DNA of 64,000 bases from Acidimicrobilacustris europaeus (GCA_965194515.1 OZ239146.1:558001-622000); one strand, 5' to 3'; numbered from the stretch's first letter, positions 1 through 8,258 are shown. Numbers and translations are program-made. The notes: a model not told the origin generated them from the sequence alone.

Positions 1-980
1 ACGAACCGTGGCTTGAGCGTTGCATTCACGCGCTTCTTGCATCCGAGGGTGTTGAGATCGACGTCGTACTTGTCGACAATGGCTGCACCGACGGCGCTGT
101 TGAGCGTTTGCGGGGTACTCCAGGACTCACCGTCGTTGGCGACGGTGAGAACCTTGGTTTCTCGCCGGGATGCAATTTCGGAGCCACGTTCACTAAAGGC
201 GATTACCTCGTCATGGCCAATGGCGACCTTGTCGTCGAACCCGATGCGCTCATTCGTTTAGTTGAAGTTGCGAGCGATCCAACCGTGGGCATTGCTGGCG
301 GAAGCATCCGTCTCAACGACGACATCACCACGTTGAACTCTGCAGGCAACGACATTCATTTCCTCGGTTTCAGTTGGGTCGGTGGCTTTGGTGAGCCGGC
401 AGCAACCCATGCGATCGATAAAGACGTCGCTGGGGCAATGGCTGCTCTCGTGATGTTGCGCCGCGACGTGTGGGAATCGCTCGACGGTTACGAACCTCAT
501 TACTTCGCGTTTCATGAAGATGCAGACATGAGCTGGCGCTGCTGGCAACGCGGGCTTCGGGTGCATTACGTTCCCGACGCAATTGGTCGTCACCGTTACG
601 AGTTCGGACGTGTCGGCAACAAGATGTACCTCGTTGAGCGAAATCGTTTGATTTTCATGCTCACGTGCTGGGATTCCCGCACGCTCGTACTTCTCGCTCC
701 GCTTATCGCTGCCACCGAAGTTGCAATGGCGCTCATCGGTGCAAAAAGCGGTTGGTTCGGAGAAAAGGTCCACGGGTGGGGCTGGCTCTTTTCTCACCGC
801 AAATGGCTTCGCGAGCGGCGTCGCGTCGTGCAGTCCGAACGAACAGTGGGGGACAAGGAACTCTCTGCCCTCATGTCCGACCGACTTGATGCCAAGAACT
901 TCCCGATTCCTGAGTCGCTTTCGTTTCTCGACGCAGCTGCAGCCGGGTACTGGCATTTCGCACGGCGATTCTTACGCTGA
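1..980 (+). CDS. Glycosyltransferase family 2, 5' truncated by the window edge
   Basis: The reading frame is open from base 3, so the gene starts outside the window; the internal ATG at 108 is not a credible start because the GT-A fold begins before it. The visible part starts just upstream of VLVDNGCTDG, the GT2 nucleotide-binding segment. It continues with ENLGFSPGCNFGA, a MANGDLVVEPDAL acidic motif in the DXD position, and FHEDADMSWRCWQRG, the ED motif around the catalytic base. A hydrophobic stretch near the C-terminus (LVLLAPLIAATEVAMALIG) suggests membrane association. This resembles rhamnosyltransferase-like GT2 enzymes that build cell-surface polysaccharide. Donor and acceptor cannot be told. 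It ends in a TGA at 978-980, 65 bases before the next gene. Confidence 0.9.
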   Translation, partial: EPWLERCIHALLASEGVEIDVVLVDNGCTDGAVERLRGTPGLTVVGDGENLGFSPGCNFGATFTKGDYLVMANGDLVVEPDALIRLVEVASDPTVGIAGGSIRLNDDITTLNSAGNDIHFLGFSWVGGFGEPAATHAIDKDVAGAMAALVMLRRDVWESLDGYEPHYFAFHEDADMSWRCWQRGLRVHYVPDAIGRHRYEFGRVGNKMYLVERNRLIFMLTCWDSRTLVLLAPLIAATEVAMALIGAKSGWFGEKVHGWGWLFSHRKWLRERRRVVQSERTVGDKELSALMSDRLDAKNFPIPESLSFLDAAAAGYWHFARRFLR

Positions 981-1045
981 CATTGTCACGAAACTCTTAC
1001 CCCAAAGAGGCCTTTACTCATTGAGACCTCTCGTACACTTCGCCT

Positions 1046-1726
1046 ATGGCAGACGAGCGCACCCCGGCGGAACTGCGTCCTGATTCGCTGTATCAGCGAG
1101 CCATCTCCCGCCGATCCGTTCTGGCTGGAGCGGCGGCATTTGGTGCAGTGCTCGCAGTGCCCGCACTGGCCTGTGGTGGAAAGAGCGATAAGGACGTCTT
1201 CAGTTCCACAACGCAATTGCCAGGAACGACAGCGCCTTCGGGGGGAAGCTCAACCACGGCGAAGGGTTCGGTGACGGGAATCTCTATTCCTGCAAGAGGT
1301 CAGGTCGCGATCGACTTCACCTATGCAGCGACCGGCGGCGGAAGGGCCGAGAATCCCTACATCGCGGTATGGGTTGAAACAGCCACAGGCACATTCGTTG
1401 ACACAATTTCGCTTTGGTATTCGTCTGGTGAGAACGAGCGCTACTTGAGTGACATGCGATCATGGATGTCGTCGAGCGGCGGAACCGACAAGTCAATGTC
1501 AAGCGCGACGCGTACCGCTGGTTCGTATTCAGTGGTGTGGGACGGAAAAGATGCGTCGGGTCAGAAGATGCCGCAGGGTGAGTATCTCTTCTTCATCGAG
1601 TGCGCCCGCGAAAAGGGCCCCTATGAAGTCATCTCTCAACCGTTGACGATTGCGGCAGTTCCATCATCGGCGAGCCCTTCTGGCAAGGGCGAAATTTCTA
1701 AGGTCTCGATGACCTACACGCCCTGA
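1046..1726 (+). CDS. Exported DUF2271 lipoprotein, candidate flavinylated redox protein
   Basis: 226 residues. The N-terminus has a twin-arginine-like segment (SRRSVLA, residues 21-27), a hydrophobic stretch, and a lipobox-like ALAC with Cys43. It therefore looks Tat-exported and lipid-anchored. A Ser/Thr-rich linker follows, then a DUF2271 domain recognised by its second half, SATRTAGSYSVVWDGKDASG and the following GxY segment. Family knowledge: DUF2271 proteins occur beside PepSY membrane proteins and ApbE transferases and are proposed to carry covalent FMN on a DxxSGATR-like Thr. Here the matching stretch is S152-S-A-T155-R, with Ser in place of the usual Gly. The downstream PepSY-TM gene starts two bases after this stop, so the two are surely cotranscribed. 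Function is inferred from context. Confidence 0.82.
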   Translation: MADERTPAELRPDSLYQRAISRRSVLAGAAAFGAVLAVPALACGGKSDKDVFSSTTQLPGTTAPSGGSSTTAKGSVTGISIPARGQVAIDFTYAATGGGRAENPYIAVWVETATGTFVDTISLWYSSGENERYLSDMRSWMSSSGGTDKSMSSATRTAGSYSVVWDGKDASGQKMPQGEYLFFIECAREKGPYEVISQPLTIAAVPSSASPSGKGEISKVSMTYTP

Positions 1727-1728
1727 TC

Positions 1729-2331
1729 ATGGCTGACATGAGCGACGCCAAACGGGCGACGAATAAGTGGTCACGACTCATTCACGTTTACACCTCGATG
1801 GCGGCGTTGCTGTTGGTGTTGTTTTTTGGCATCACGGGAATCACCTTGAACCATCCGACGTGGTCAATCGGTGATTCCTCGAACACGGCGACGGAAACGG
1901 GTGTGCTTCCGATGTCACCAAAGGCCAACGGTGCGGTCGACTACCTCACGGTTTCGGAATTCGCGCGAAACGAACTTGGCGTGAGTGGACAAGTTGAAGG
2001 ATTCGATTCGACGGGCACCTCCGCTTCGATCCGCTATCGGCAGCCCGGATATGCGGCTGATCTCACGTTCTCGACAACCAGCGGTCAGTACGAACTGGTT
2101 ACCGAACAGCAAGGAATGTTCTGGGGCGTGATGAACGACCTCCACAAGGGTCGCAATGCAGGGTCGTCCTGGAAATGGCTCATTGATATCGCCGGACTTC
2201 TGCTCGTGGTGATCTCGATCAGTGGGTTGGTGATGCAGTTATTCCTGCGCAAGCGACGTATCGCTGCCCTCATTGTTTCTGGTGTGGGCGTCGTCGTGAT
2301 GTTGATCCTGATCTGGATCACGCTTAGCTGA
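1729..2331 (+). CDS. PepSY-associated membrane protein
   Basis: 200 residues. One transmembrane helix near residues 23-43 begins with the conserved WSRLIHVYTS segment. An extracytoplasmic domain of about 100 residues follows, then VMNDLHKGRNAGSSWKWLID and two further helices (about 147-167 and 175-198). This matches the PepSY-associated TM helix family, whose members anchor or pass electrons to flavin-carrying exported partners. Its ATG lies two bases after the DUF2271 stop; an in-frame ATG at 1738 is an alternative start. The 3' end overlaps the end of the convergent ApbE gene by 8 bp. Together with DUF2271 and ApbE it forms a recurrent flavinylation set. The redox partner and substrate are unknown. 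Confidence 0.85.
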   Translation: MADMSDAKRATNKWSRLIHVYTSMAALLLVLFFGITGITLNHPTWSIGDSSNTATETGVLPMSPKANGAVDYLTVSEFARNELGVSGQVEGFDSTGTSASIRYRQPGYAADLTFSTTSGQYELVTEQQGMFWGVMNDLHKGRNAGSSWKWLIDIAGLLLVVISISGLVMQLFLRKRRIAALIVSGVGVVVMLILIWITLS

Positions 2332-3280
2332 GGTCGACCTCAATCTGATTCCAAGGCTCAGATCGAAACTGTCGGCCATCACAATCGACGATGAAAGTCG
2401 GGATCCCTTTTTCGTTTGCTTCGGCAATCGCATCGGCTGGCTGCTGAACGCCGAGGATCGTCGCAAGGGCATCTGCGGTTGCTGCAGTGTCAGCTACGAC
2501 GGAAAGTGAAACGGTCGCTGCGACGGGCCATCCACTGCGAGGGTCAATGACATGGCCAAGTTTCTTGCCCCCGATGCGGAATCCCTTTCGGGCTGATCCA
2601 CTTGTGGCAACAGCTGCGTTCGTAACTGAGATCGCAGCGATCGGCGGTTCATTATCGAAAGGACGAAACGGGTTCTCAATTCCGACGATGAGGGGGTCCG
2701 CACCTGACCGGCGGAGATCACCACCGGCATTCACGGTGACCGTTCGGACACTGTGATGCTTGAGCAGGTGTTCCACAGTTCGATCCACGATCCAGCCCTT
2801 TGCGAAGGCATTGAGGGTGCACAGAGAGCAATCGCCGAGTTGTTCGACGGTGCCATTGTGACTCATCTGCCAGCGAGGTGAAGCAATCGCATCGGCCACG
2901 CGTTGGGCCGATGCAGCATCGGGCATTGTTCCGGCGCGTTGTGCGTTGTTCCAGAACTCGGTGAGTTCGGCCACTGCCGGGTTGAATCGCCCGCCTGACG
3001 AGTGTTGCCAGTTCGCAGATTCGGAAAGGACTTGAGAGAGTTCAGTACTGATCTCGGTGATGTCGTTGCGCGCCCACCGGGAAAACTCACTTGATGGATC
3101 CACTGACGAGAACACGTTCTGCAGACGAACCATTTCTTCGACTGCAGCGGAGATGTACGACCGCCCCTCTGCGTCAGCGTCTGTTCCAGCAAGCACGAGT
3201 TGCACTTCCACGGCAGTACCCATGACAGGCTCATGCCATTCAGTGATTCGAGTCGTTGAATCGTCTTGCGTGGAACTCAT
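2324..3280 (-). CDS. apbE: FAD:protein FMN transferase (ApbE family)
   Basis: 318 residues. ApbE enzymes transfer FMN from FAD to Thr/Ser of target proteins, using Mg2+. Visible family features are the N-terminal HEPVMGTAVEVQLV, the central LNAFAKGWIVDRTVEHL, VNAGGDLRRSG, and the C-terminal GHVIDPRSGWPVAA followed by VVADTAATADALATILG. The likely substrate is the DUF2271 protein encoded convergently. Most ApbE proteins are exported lipoproteins, but this one has no signal peptide. The codon directly before its ATG is the in-frame TAG that ends the upstream dioxygenase gene, so a longer N-terminus is excluded. It therefore seems to act in the cytoplasm, which would fit a Tat-exported target flavinylated before export (inference). 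Confidence 0.92.
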   Translation of the reverse strand: MSSTQDDSTTRITEWHEPVMGTAVEVQLVLAGTDADAEGRSYISAAVEEMVRLQNVFSSVDPSSEFSRWARNDITEISTELSQVLSESANWQHSSGGRFNPAVAELTEFWNNAQRAGTMPDAASAQRVADAIASPRWQMSHNGTVEQLGDCSLCTLNAFAKGWIVDRTVEHLLKHHSVRTVTVNAGGDLRRSGADPLIVGIENPFRPFDNEPPIAAISVTNAAVATSGSARKGFRIGGKKLGHVIDPRSGWPVAATVSLSVVADTAATADALATILGVQQPADAIAEANEKGIPTFIVDCDGRQFRSEPWNQIEVDLS

Positions 3281-4084
3281 CTAGCGAACGTTGACGCGGA
3301 TGACCTCACGTCGCTTCGGGTAGTAGTCCGCCACAGCGAAGTGATGTGTGGGGCGTTCATCCCACAGAACAAGATCGCCAACTGTCCACTTCCACCGAAC
3401 TTCGAAATTAGGGTTCGCGCAATGAGAGCAAAGGAAGTCGAGGATCGCTCGACTTTCCGCTTTCGTCATCTCGTTGATATGAGAAGTGAATTCTGAATTC
3501 ACATTGATGAACTTTCTTCCCGTCACGGGATGAACCCCGACCACGGGATGATTCGCCCCAGGGACAAGTTTGAGCGTGGCATCGACAATTTCGTTGCCAG
3601 CTTTGGAACGGAATGCCGTCTCGTCGCCGAGGTCGTGCCACGCCGTCAGGCCGTCGAGTGCGGACTTCATTGCGTCGCTTAACGCGTTGTAGGCCGCGTA
3701 CATCGATGCAAAGACGGTGTCGCCGCCTCGGTCAGGGAGTTCCACCATCCGAAGACTTCCGAATGTTGGAGGCTCTGGATCCCAACTGACATCGGTGTGC
3801 CATTTGTCTTGATAGGGAGGGTGGTCAATGTCATCGACAATGTGTCCCGCCTTGAATTCTGTTGCGCCAAAAGCCCGGGCAATCGGGTGGAAGTAAGGGC
3901 CGCCGAAATTGAGGGTGAAGGCGACTTGCTGGTCGTCTGTCATCGCGCCCTGACCGGGAAAGAAAAGGACGAGGTGTTCCTCTATGGCCGCTTTGATCGC
4001 AACGACGTCGTTGGGTGTGGCAAGAGTGAGATTGATGCCTTCAACGATTGCCCCGAGATGGCCGGCAACAGGTGTGATGTTCAT
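3281..4084 (-). CDS. TauD/TfdA-family Fe(II)/2-oxoglutarate dioxygenase
   Basis: 267 residues, normal length for the family. The metal-binding HxD is in WHTDVSW (His96, Asp98). The distal His is in WDERPTHHFAVADYY (His248 by alignment to the usual WDNRxxxH), and the 2-oxoglutarate-binding Arg is near the C-terminus (REVIRVNVR). Members hydroxylate taurine, alkyl sulfates or aryloxyacids; the substrate here cannot be predicted. Its ATG overlaps the stop of the upstream GNAT gene by 4 bp. Its own TAG is followed immediately and in frame by the ATG of apbE, so the three minus-strand genes form one operon. Confidence 0.92.
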   Translation of the reverse strand: MNITPVAGHLGAIVEGINLTLATPNDVVAIKAAIEEHLVLFFPGQGAMTDDQQVAFTLNFGGPYFHPIARAFGATEFKAGHIVDDIDHPPYQDKWHTDVSWDPEPPTFGSLRMVELPDRGGDTVFASMYAAYNALSDAMKSALDGLTAWHDLGDETAFRSKAGNEIVDATLKLVPGANHPVVGVHPVTGRKFINVNSEFTSHINEMTKAESRAILDFLCSHCANPNFEVRWKWTVGDLVLWDERPTHHFAVADYYPKRREVIRVNVR

Positions 4085-4572
4085 GATTTGAGAGTAATGA
4101 ACATCACGGTATTGGGTACTGAATTCAGGGTGACCTCTCGTTCAATGATCCATCCGCGCTGTTCGTAAAACTTGGTCTTGTGCTCGGTGACAAGCCGCAG
4201 CCGCTGAAAGCTGAGTAACCGGGCCTGTTCGGTAACGAAGTTGAGTAGGGCGGCTCCGACTCCTTGGCGCCGAAACGCTTGGTCAACCACGAGCCCGGCG
4301 AACCATGGGCCCTCAAGATCATGCTCGTCGCGTGGTTCGACCTCACCGTCGCCTACGAGCATCGCGACGCCAAGCGGTTCTCCCTCTTCGTTGCAAGCGA
4401 ACCACGCCAATCGGAGTGTTGCGAAGTCCGATTCGTCATATCGGTTGTTCAGAAGATCAAACCTCGAACGCTCGACTGACGCGTCGGGATAGAGGTGACT
4501 CCACTCGCGATTTTGCAGTTCGGCGAAACGTTGCGCAGCTTCGGGAATCGCAGCGGAAGGGACGAACTGCAT
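4081..4572 (-). CDS. GNAT-family N-acetyltransferase
   Basis: 163 residues. Acetyl-CoA-binding motif A is clear at LVVDQAFRRQGVGAALL (the R/Q-x-x-G-x-G/A pattern), preceded by the beta-strand WFAGL and followed by a helix with LLNFVTEQARLL. The C-terminal part has the usual FYEQRGW motif B. The acceptor substrate cannot be deduced. It is the first gene of the minus-strand operon with the dioxygenase and apbE, overlapping the dioxygenase start by 4 bp (ATGA). No specific regulatory site is visible upstream; the 14-bp gap separates it from the end of the unknown gene on the same strand. Confidence 0.9.
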   Translation of the reverse strand: MQFVPSAAIPEAAQRFAELQNREWSHLYPDASVERSRFDLLNNRYDESDFATLRLAWFACNEEGEPLGVAMLVGDGEVEPRDEHDLEGPWFAGLVVDQAFRRQGVGAALLNFVTEQARLLSFQRLRLVTEHKTKFYEQRGWIIEREVTLNSVPNTVMFITLKS

Positions 4573-4586
4573 TGTGTGCTGGGTGA

Positions 4587-5150
4587 CTAGTTTTCGCCGA
4601 GCCAGATTGCCGCGCGATCAAGAAGCCAGATGCTCACGTTGTGACAGGTATCGAGAACATCGCACATTTGCTCTTGACCGAGGAAGATGCGGTCGAGTCC
4701 AACCTCGATGCGCGAAACGATCGTCAGGCTACGTTCCGGTGCATCGGTGACCGAAGCAAACGAATCGATCGCCGACACCTCAAGTGGAAGTTCGATTCCG
4801 CCCATGCCGGCAAGTTCGGTGGCAAGCACCAACAGGTCGGGTGGGTACTGAAGCGGAGGGAGTGTCCATGTGAACGCCAGCGGGAATGAGAACCCTTCGA
4901 CTGGGTCGTCGCCTTCGGGGATAGCGAGCATCTTGTCCTCGAACCCGATCATGATTCTGGGGTCGACCTCGAGGGAAAGATGAAGGTCGAGCGGACCGCC
5001 GCAGGCGTCTTCGGGGTGAAGATCAATTTCCCATGCTTGGCGCATGGAATAGGTCTCGATGAAGTGCCGCTCGTCGTGCACATGGAAGGCATGATCGACC
5101 GCGTGGTCCTTGAGATCAGCAATGAAGCCGGGAACGTCGATGATCGCCAC
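4587..5150 (-). CDS. Conserved-looking hypothetical protein
   Basis: 187 residues if translation starts at the GTG at 5150, giving an N-terminus of VAIIDVPGFIADLKDHAVDH. The frame remains open to 5288, but the extra 46 residues would overlap the start of the divergent phosphatase gene and are low in recognisable structure, so the shorter start is preferred. No clear Shine-Dalgarno sequence precedes it. The protein is acidic and rich in Leu/Pro/Asp, has no signal peptide or membrane helix, and ends in VSIWLLDRAAIWLGEN. No domain is recognised. The divergent start sites are only about 24 bp apart, suggesting a shared promoter region with the phosphatase. Confidence 0.65.
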   Translation of the reverse strand: MAIIDVPGFIADLKDHAVDHAFHVHDERHFIETYSMRQAWEIDLHPEDACGGPLDLHLSLEVDPRIMIGFEDKMLAIPEGDDPVEGFSFPLAFTWTLPPLQYPPDLLVLATELAGMGGIELPLEVSAIDSFASVTDAPERSLTIVSRIEVGLDRIFLGQEQMCDVLDTCHNVSIWLLDRAAIWLGEN

Positions 5151-5174
5151 GGGGGTCAGGCTACCGTCGACCCC

Positions 5175-5927
5175 ATGGACGACAGAATCCTGCTTGAGGT
5201 CCTCGATGAAACGGCAAGCGCCATTCGTGCTGCGCTTGGGAATCTCGATGATTGGGGTCTGGCCGGAACCCGTGACGGGCAGTACCACAGCGACCTCGCC
5301 GCCGACGCTGCCGCCCTTGCGGTGCTCGAACGAGCCGGAGTCGGCGTGCTGTCAGAGGAGTCCGGACGTCATCGCCCCGACGCAGCAATCACCGTCGTGC
5401 TCGATCCACTCGATGGCTCAACGAACGCCAGTCGCGGCATCCCTTGGTATGCAACCAGTTTGTGTGCGGTCGATGCCGACGGAGCGCGCGCATCGCTCGT
5501 TATCAACTTGGCGACAGGCGATCGGTTCGAAGCAGTGCGCGGTGGGGGAGCAACCCGCAATGGCAAAGCGATGACGACTTCGGGTGCAACGAAGATGCGC
5601 GAATCACTCGTCGCGCTTTCTGGTTATCCCGATCACTGGCTCGGTTGGTATCAGTTCCGTTCACTCGGCGCGTGTGCGCTCGATCTGTGCGCAGTTGCGT
5701 GTGGTGTTGTCGACGGCTACATCGATTGTTCGTGGAATGCCCACGGATCATGGGACTACCTCGGCGGGCTCCTTGTTTGTAAGGAAGCAGGCGCCGTGAT
5801 CGTGGATGCTGACGATCGCGACCTTGTTGTCCTTGAGCATGCCGATCGCCGTACCCCAGTGGCCGCGGCCACTCCGGAGCTCTTGACGCAACTCCTCGAA
5901 GCACGTCGGAGCATCAAGCGCCCGTAG
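5175..5927 (+). CDS. Inositol monophosphatase-family phosphatase
   Basis: 250 residues from the ATG at 5175; the frame is open further upstream, but the added sequence is antisense to the neighbouring gene and lacks family similarity. Metal-binding motifs are present: EE at residues 61-62, DPLDGSTN at 77-84 (the DPxDGT/S signature) and HGSWDYLGG at 190-198 (the WDxxAG signature). These enzymes are Mg2+-dependent phosphatases acting on inositol phosphate, histidinol phosphate, PAP or fructose bisphosphate, and sequence alone does not choose among these. It is followed after 9 bp by a NUDIX hydrolase on the same strand, so the two are probably cotranscribed. Confidence 0.9.
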   Translation: MDDRILLEVLDETASAIRAALGNLDDWGLAGTRDGQYHSDLAADAAALAVLERAGVGVLSEESGRHRPDAAITVVLDPLDGSTNASRGIPWYATSLCAVDADGARASLVINLATGDRFEAVRGGGATRNGKAMTTSGATKMRESLVALSGYPDHWLGWYQFRSLGACALDLCAVACGVVDGYIDCSWNAHGSWDYLGGLLVCKEAGAVIVDADDRDLVVLEHADRRTPVAAATPELLTQLLEARRSIKRP

Positions 5928-5936
5928 GCTTCGACC

Positions 5937-6467
5937 ATGGATCGATCGCCAGGAGCCCGACTGCATCGCGCTGCATTGCGCGTCTTTCGATTGTTCCCGC
6001 GCTCGGTGCGACGCATCACTGTTCGGACCGTGTCACCTTCGTACACCGTTGGCGCGATTTGTGTCATTGAACGACCCGACGGAGCGATCCTTCTCGTGCG
6101 TCAGGCGTACCGAAAGAAGTGGGGTATCCCCGGCGGCTTATTGAAGCGCGGCGAAGCGCCTGAGGTTGGTGCGCGCCGCGAAGTGTTCGAAGAAGTTGGT
6201 ATTGCCGTCGAGCTTGTCGGCCCGCCCGCAGTGGTTGTTGATGCCGACCCTCAGCGCGTTGATGTCATCTACAGGGCCCGACCTGCAGCGCTGTCGGAAA
6301 TCAGCGAAGTGCGCCCGACCTCGCCGGAGATTGTTGAAGCGAAGTGGTTCGCTCCAGACGCCTTGCCCGAGCTTCAGTTCGAAACCGCTGAAGCAATGGT
6401 GGCGCTGGCAAGGGTGAACGCGACGCATACCGTCGATCCGAGGGATGCGGAAAAACACCTCGACTGA
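5937..6467 (+). CDS. NUDIX hydrolase
   Basis: 176 residues. A complete Nudix box Gx5Ex7REUxEExGU is seen at residues 67-89 (GLLKRGE, then REVFEEVGI). The box binds the divalent metals used to cleave nucleoside diphosphates linked to another moiety. The N-terminal 35 residues are basic (RVFRLFPRSVRR) and precede the beta-strand core YTVGAICVIERPDGAILLV. The C-terminus reads EVRPTSPEIVEAKWFAPDALPEL, common in NUDIX enzymes. The substrate is unknown. It lies 9 bp after the phosphatase gene and 23 bp before the tRNA-Val gene. Confidence 0.92.
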   Translation: MDRSPGARLHRAALRVFRLFPRSVRRITVRTVSPSYTVGAICVIERPDGAILLVRQAYRKKWGIPGGLLKRGEAPEVGARREVFEEVGIAVELVGPPAVVVDADPQRVDVIYRARPAALSEISEVRPTSPEIVEAKWFAPDALPELQFETAEAMVALARVNATHTVDPRDAEKHLD

Positions 6468-6490
6468 CCACGGCTACGCTGGGCGCCTTC

Positions 6491-6564
6491 GGGCGTTTGG
6501 CTCAGTTGGCTAGAGCATCTCCCTTACAAGGAGAGGGTCGGGGGTTCGAGTCCCTCAACGCCCA
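6491..6564 (+). tRNA. tRNA-Val (anticodon TAC)
   Basis: Full cloverleaf by eye. The 7-bp acceptor stem GGGCGTT/AACGCCC is perfect. The D-arm reads GCTCAGTTGGCTAGAGC. The anticodon stem TCTCC/GGAGA encloses the loop CTTACAA, giving anticodon TAC. The T-arm is GGGGGTTCGAGTCCCTC with the TTCGA loop, and the discriminator is A at 6564. CCA is not encoded. The 3' 28 bases are duplicated at 8285-8312, making this the likely target of an integration event. Confidence 0.96.
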
Positions 6565-6565
6565 C
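6537..6565 (+). repeat. Direct repeat copy 1 (tRNA-Val 3' end; left att-like site)
   Basis: The 29 bases from the T-arm to one base past the discriminator of tRNA-Val occur identically at 8285-8313. The two copies flank about 1.72 kb. Flanking bases differ on both sides, so the repeat is bounded exactly. A repeat of the 3' end of a tRNA gene is the classical footprint of site-specific integration by a tyrosine recombinase. Confidence 0.9.
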
Positions 6566-6649
6566 GAAATTTGAAAGTGGCGGGTCGGTCGTAGGGCGAA
6601 GAGCTTCGGGTCGGCGGATTGTTGGCTCTATGACATAGGTCCTAACTGG

Positions 6650-6666
6650 AACCACCTATGGTGGTT
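6650..6666. promoter_or_regulatory. Palindrome just upstream of the beta-helix gene
   Basis: AACCACC-TAT-GGTGGTT is a perfect 7-bp inverted repeat with a 3-base centre, ending two bases before the ATG at 6669. It covers the place of a ribosome-binding site, and no other Shine-Dalgarno-like purine run is present. It could be an operator, or an RNA hairpin hiding the start. A second ATAGGT at 6635-6640 is complementary to the ACCTAT inside the palindrome. Confidence 0.5.
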
Positions 6667-6668
6667 CA

Positions 6669-8258
6669 ATGGAAATAAGTCGCTCATTGCCTCGTTCCGC
6701 TGGTCGTATCGCTGCTGGCGGTTCCTTATTGCTGGGCGGAGTGGGAACAGCACTGTTCCTTGGGCCGCAGGCTGGGGCGACAGGACAAACCTTCACCGTT
6801 ACTAATACCAATAACGCGGGTGCAGGAAGTCTTCGTCAAGCGATTAGCGGTGCGGATAGCAATCCCGGCCATGACGTGATTGAGTTCGCATCAGGAGTGA
6901 GCGGAACTATCAATCTCCTCACTCGCTTAGAGGCGCATTCGGGAATGGACATCCGCGGGCCCGGATCAGATTTACTCAAGATCTCTGGTCAGAACAGCAC
7001 CCAGATCTTTTACCTCTATGACGCAACTCGCACGACAACGGGCGTTGCAATTTCGGGCCTCACGCTTGCAGATGCGAACAGCTCATCTGCGTTCGTCGAT
7101 TGGAATATCAACCTGACGCTGGACGATGTTGCGATCATTGACTCTACGGTCAACGACTCAGCGTTGACCGTTATCGGCGGCGGGTGGGGTGCCGCGTCTC
7201 TCACGATTACGAATAGCAAATTTTCTGGGAACACCAAAACGGTCTCTAACGCGTTTCATGGGGCAGCCGTCGATGCCTCTGTGGGTACCTCAGACGTCAC
7301 CATCACCAACACAACTTTTTCTAACAATGTTGCTCAGCAGGGCAATGGCGGTGCGCTCCACTTACAAAACTCAGGAAACGTCACAATTGCCGGATCAACC
7401 TTTACTGGGAACACGGTTCAAAGCGGCAATCCTGGTGGTGGAGCTATTGAAGTTGAGAATCTTGGCAACTTCACGATGACAAATTCCACCGTCAGCAACA
7501 ACACCGCCACGACACAACGCGGTGGCGGTATTTTCTTTGGATCAAGTGGTGGCATAGGGAAAAGCATCACGATTGCAAATTCGACCTTCAGCGGAAATTC
7601 AAGCGCCGCGGGGGCTGGCGCCCTTTACTTCCGCACCTCCAGCGACGTCGCAATCAATAACTCAACCATCACCGGGAACACCACAGGGGGCGGCGGTGGC
7701 GGGATTATGGTGATTGCAGTTGCGAGTATCGCAGTTAATCAATCGACGATCACCGCGAATACGTCGACAAGCTCGAACGCGAATTCAGCTGGCGGTGGCG
7801 GAATTCTGCTTTCACCGCGCTACTTAATCTCGAACGACCCAGTTGTCTTCACAGGGACAATCCTTTCTGGTAACACCTCAGGCGTTGCTGGCCGCGAAGA
7901 CTTTGGGCTGTATCGGAATTCGTTAACTATTCGTTCGAACTCATCGCTACTTGGTTCAATCGACTCGCGAACAACGATCAACGGCACGGGAAACGTGTCT
8001 TCCACGAACCCCAATCTTGGAGCACTTGCCAATAACGGTGGACTAACCAAAACGATGGCTCCGAATGCGGGTTCGCCAGCGATTGACGCGGGCCCGAATC
8101 CAGTTGCGACGTTCACTGGAAATGGTTTTGATCAACGGGGAACCCCGTATGTGCGTGTCTATGGCACTCAGGTCGATATCGGTGCGTTCGAGTCACAGCC
8201 CGATCCAACGCTGACTGCGACGACGACCGAGTCGGTCGTTCCAGCGTTTACGGGCTGA
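6669..8258 (+). CDS. Exported right-handed beta-helix protein with choice-of-anchor Q-like end
   Basis: 529 residues. A signal peptide covers about residues 1-38 (basic start, SLLLGGVGTALFLG, then AGATG). The mature part begins FTVTNTNNAGAGSLRQAI, the start typical of SLR(E/Q)AI beta-helix exoproteins. Many Asn/Thr/Ser-rich turns of the form ITNSTFSGN, ITNTTFSNN and IAGSTFTGN stack into a parallel beta-helix. The last part (LGALANNGGLTKTM, GSPAIDAG, DQRGTP, VDIGAFES) matches the choice-of-anchor Q region found at the ends of such proteins. The final residues are VVPAFTG with no membrane helix after them, and the propeller protein ending at 27289 closes with the same PAFTG. It is the only gene of the tRNA-flanked cassette. 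Adhesion or polysaccharide binding is likely, but no catalytic residues are evident. Confidence 0.85.
   Translation: MEISRSLPRSAGRIAAGGSLLLGGVGTALFLGPQAGATGQTFTVTNTNNAGAGSLRQAISGADSNPGHDVIEFASGVSGTINLLTRLEAHSGMDIRGPGSDLLKISGQNSTQIFYLYDATRTTTGVAISGLTLADANSSSAFVDWNINLTLDDVAIIDSTVNDSALTVIGGGWGAASLTITNSKFSGNTKTVSNAFHGAAVDASVGTSDVTITNTTFSNNVAQQGNGGALHLQNSGNVTIAGSTFTGNTVQSGNPGGGAIEVENLGNFTMTNSTVSNNTATTQRGGGIFFGSSGGIGKSITIANSTFSGNSSAAGAGALYFRTSSDVAINNSTITGNTTGGGGGGIMVIAVASIAVNQSTITANTSTSSNANSAGGGGILLSPRYLISNDPVVFTGTILSGNTSGVAGREDFGLYRNSLTIRSNSSLLGSIDSRTTINGTGNVSSTNPNLGALANNGGLTKTMAPNAGSPAIDAGPNPVATFTGNGFDQRGTPYVRVYGTQVDIGAFESQPDPTLTATTTESVVPAFTG

Noticed and set aside
258..956. 232-codon open frame on the minus strand within the glycosyltransferase
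   Set aside because: Low-complexity composition with many Cys and His and no motif; the plus strand has a clear GT2 fold.
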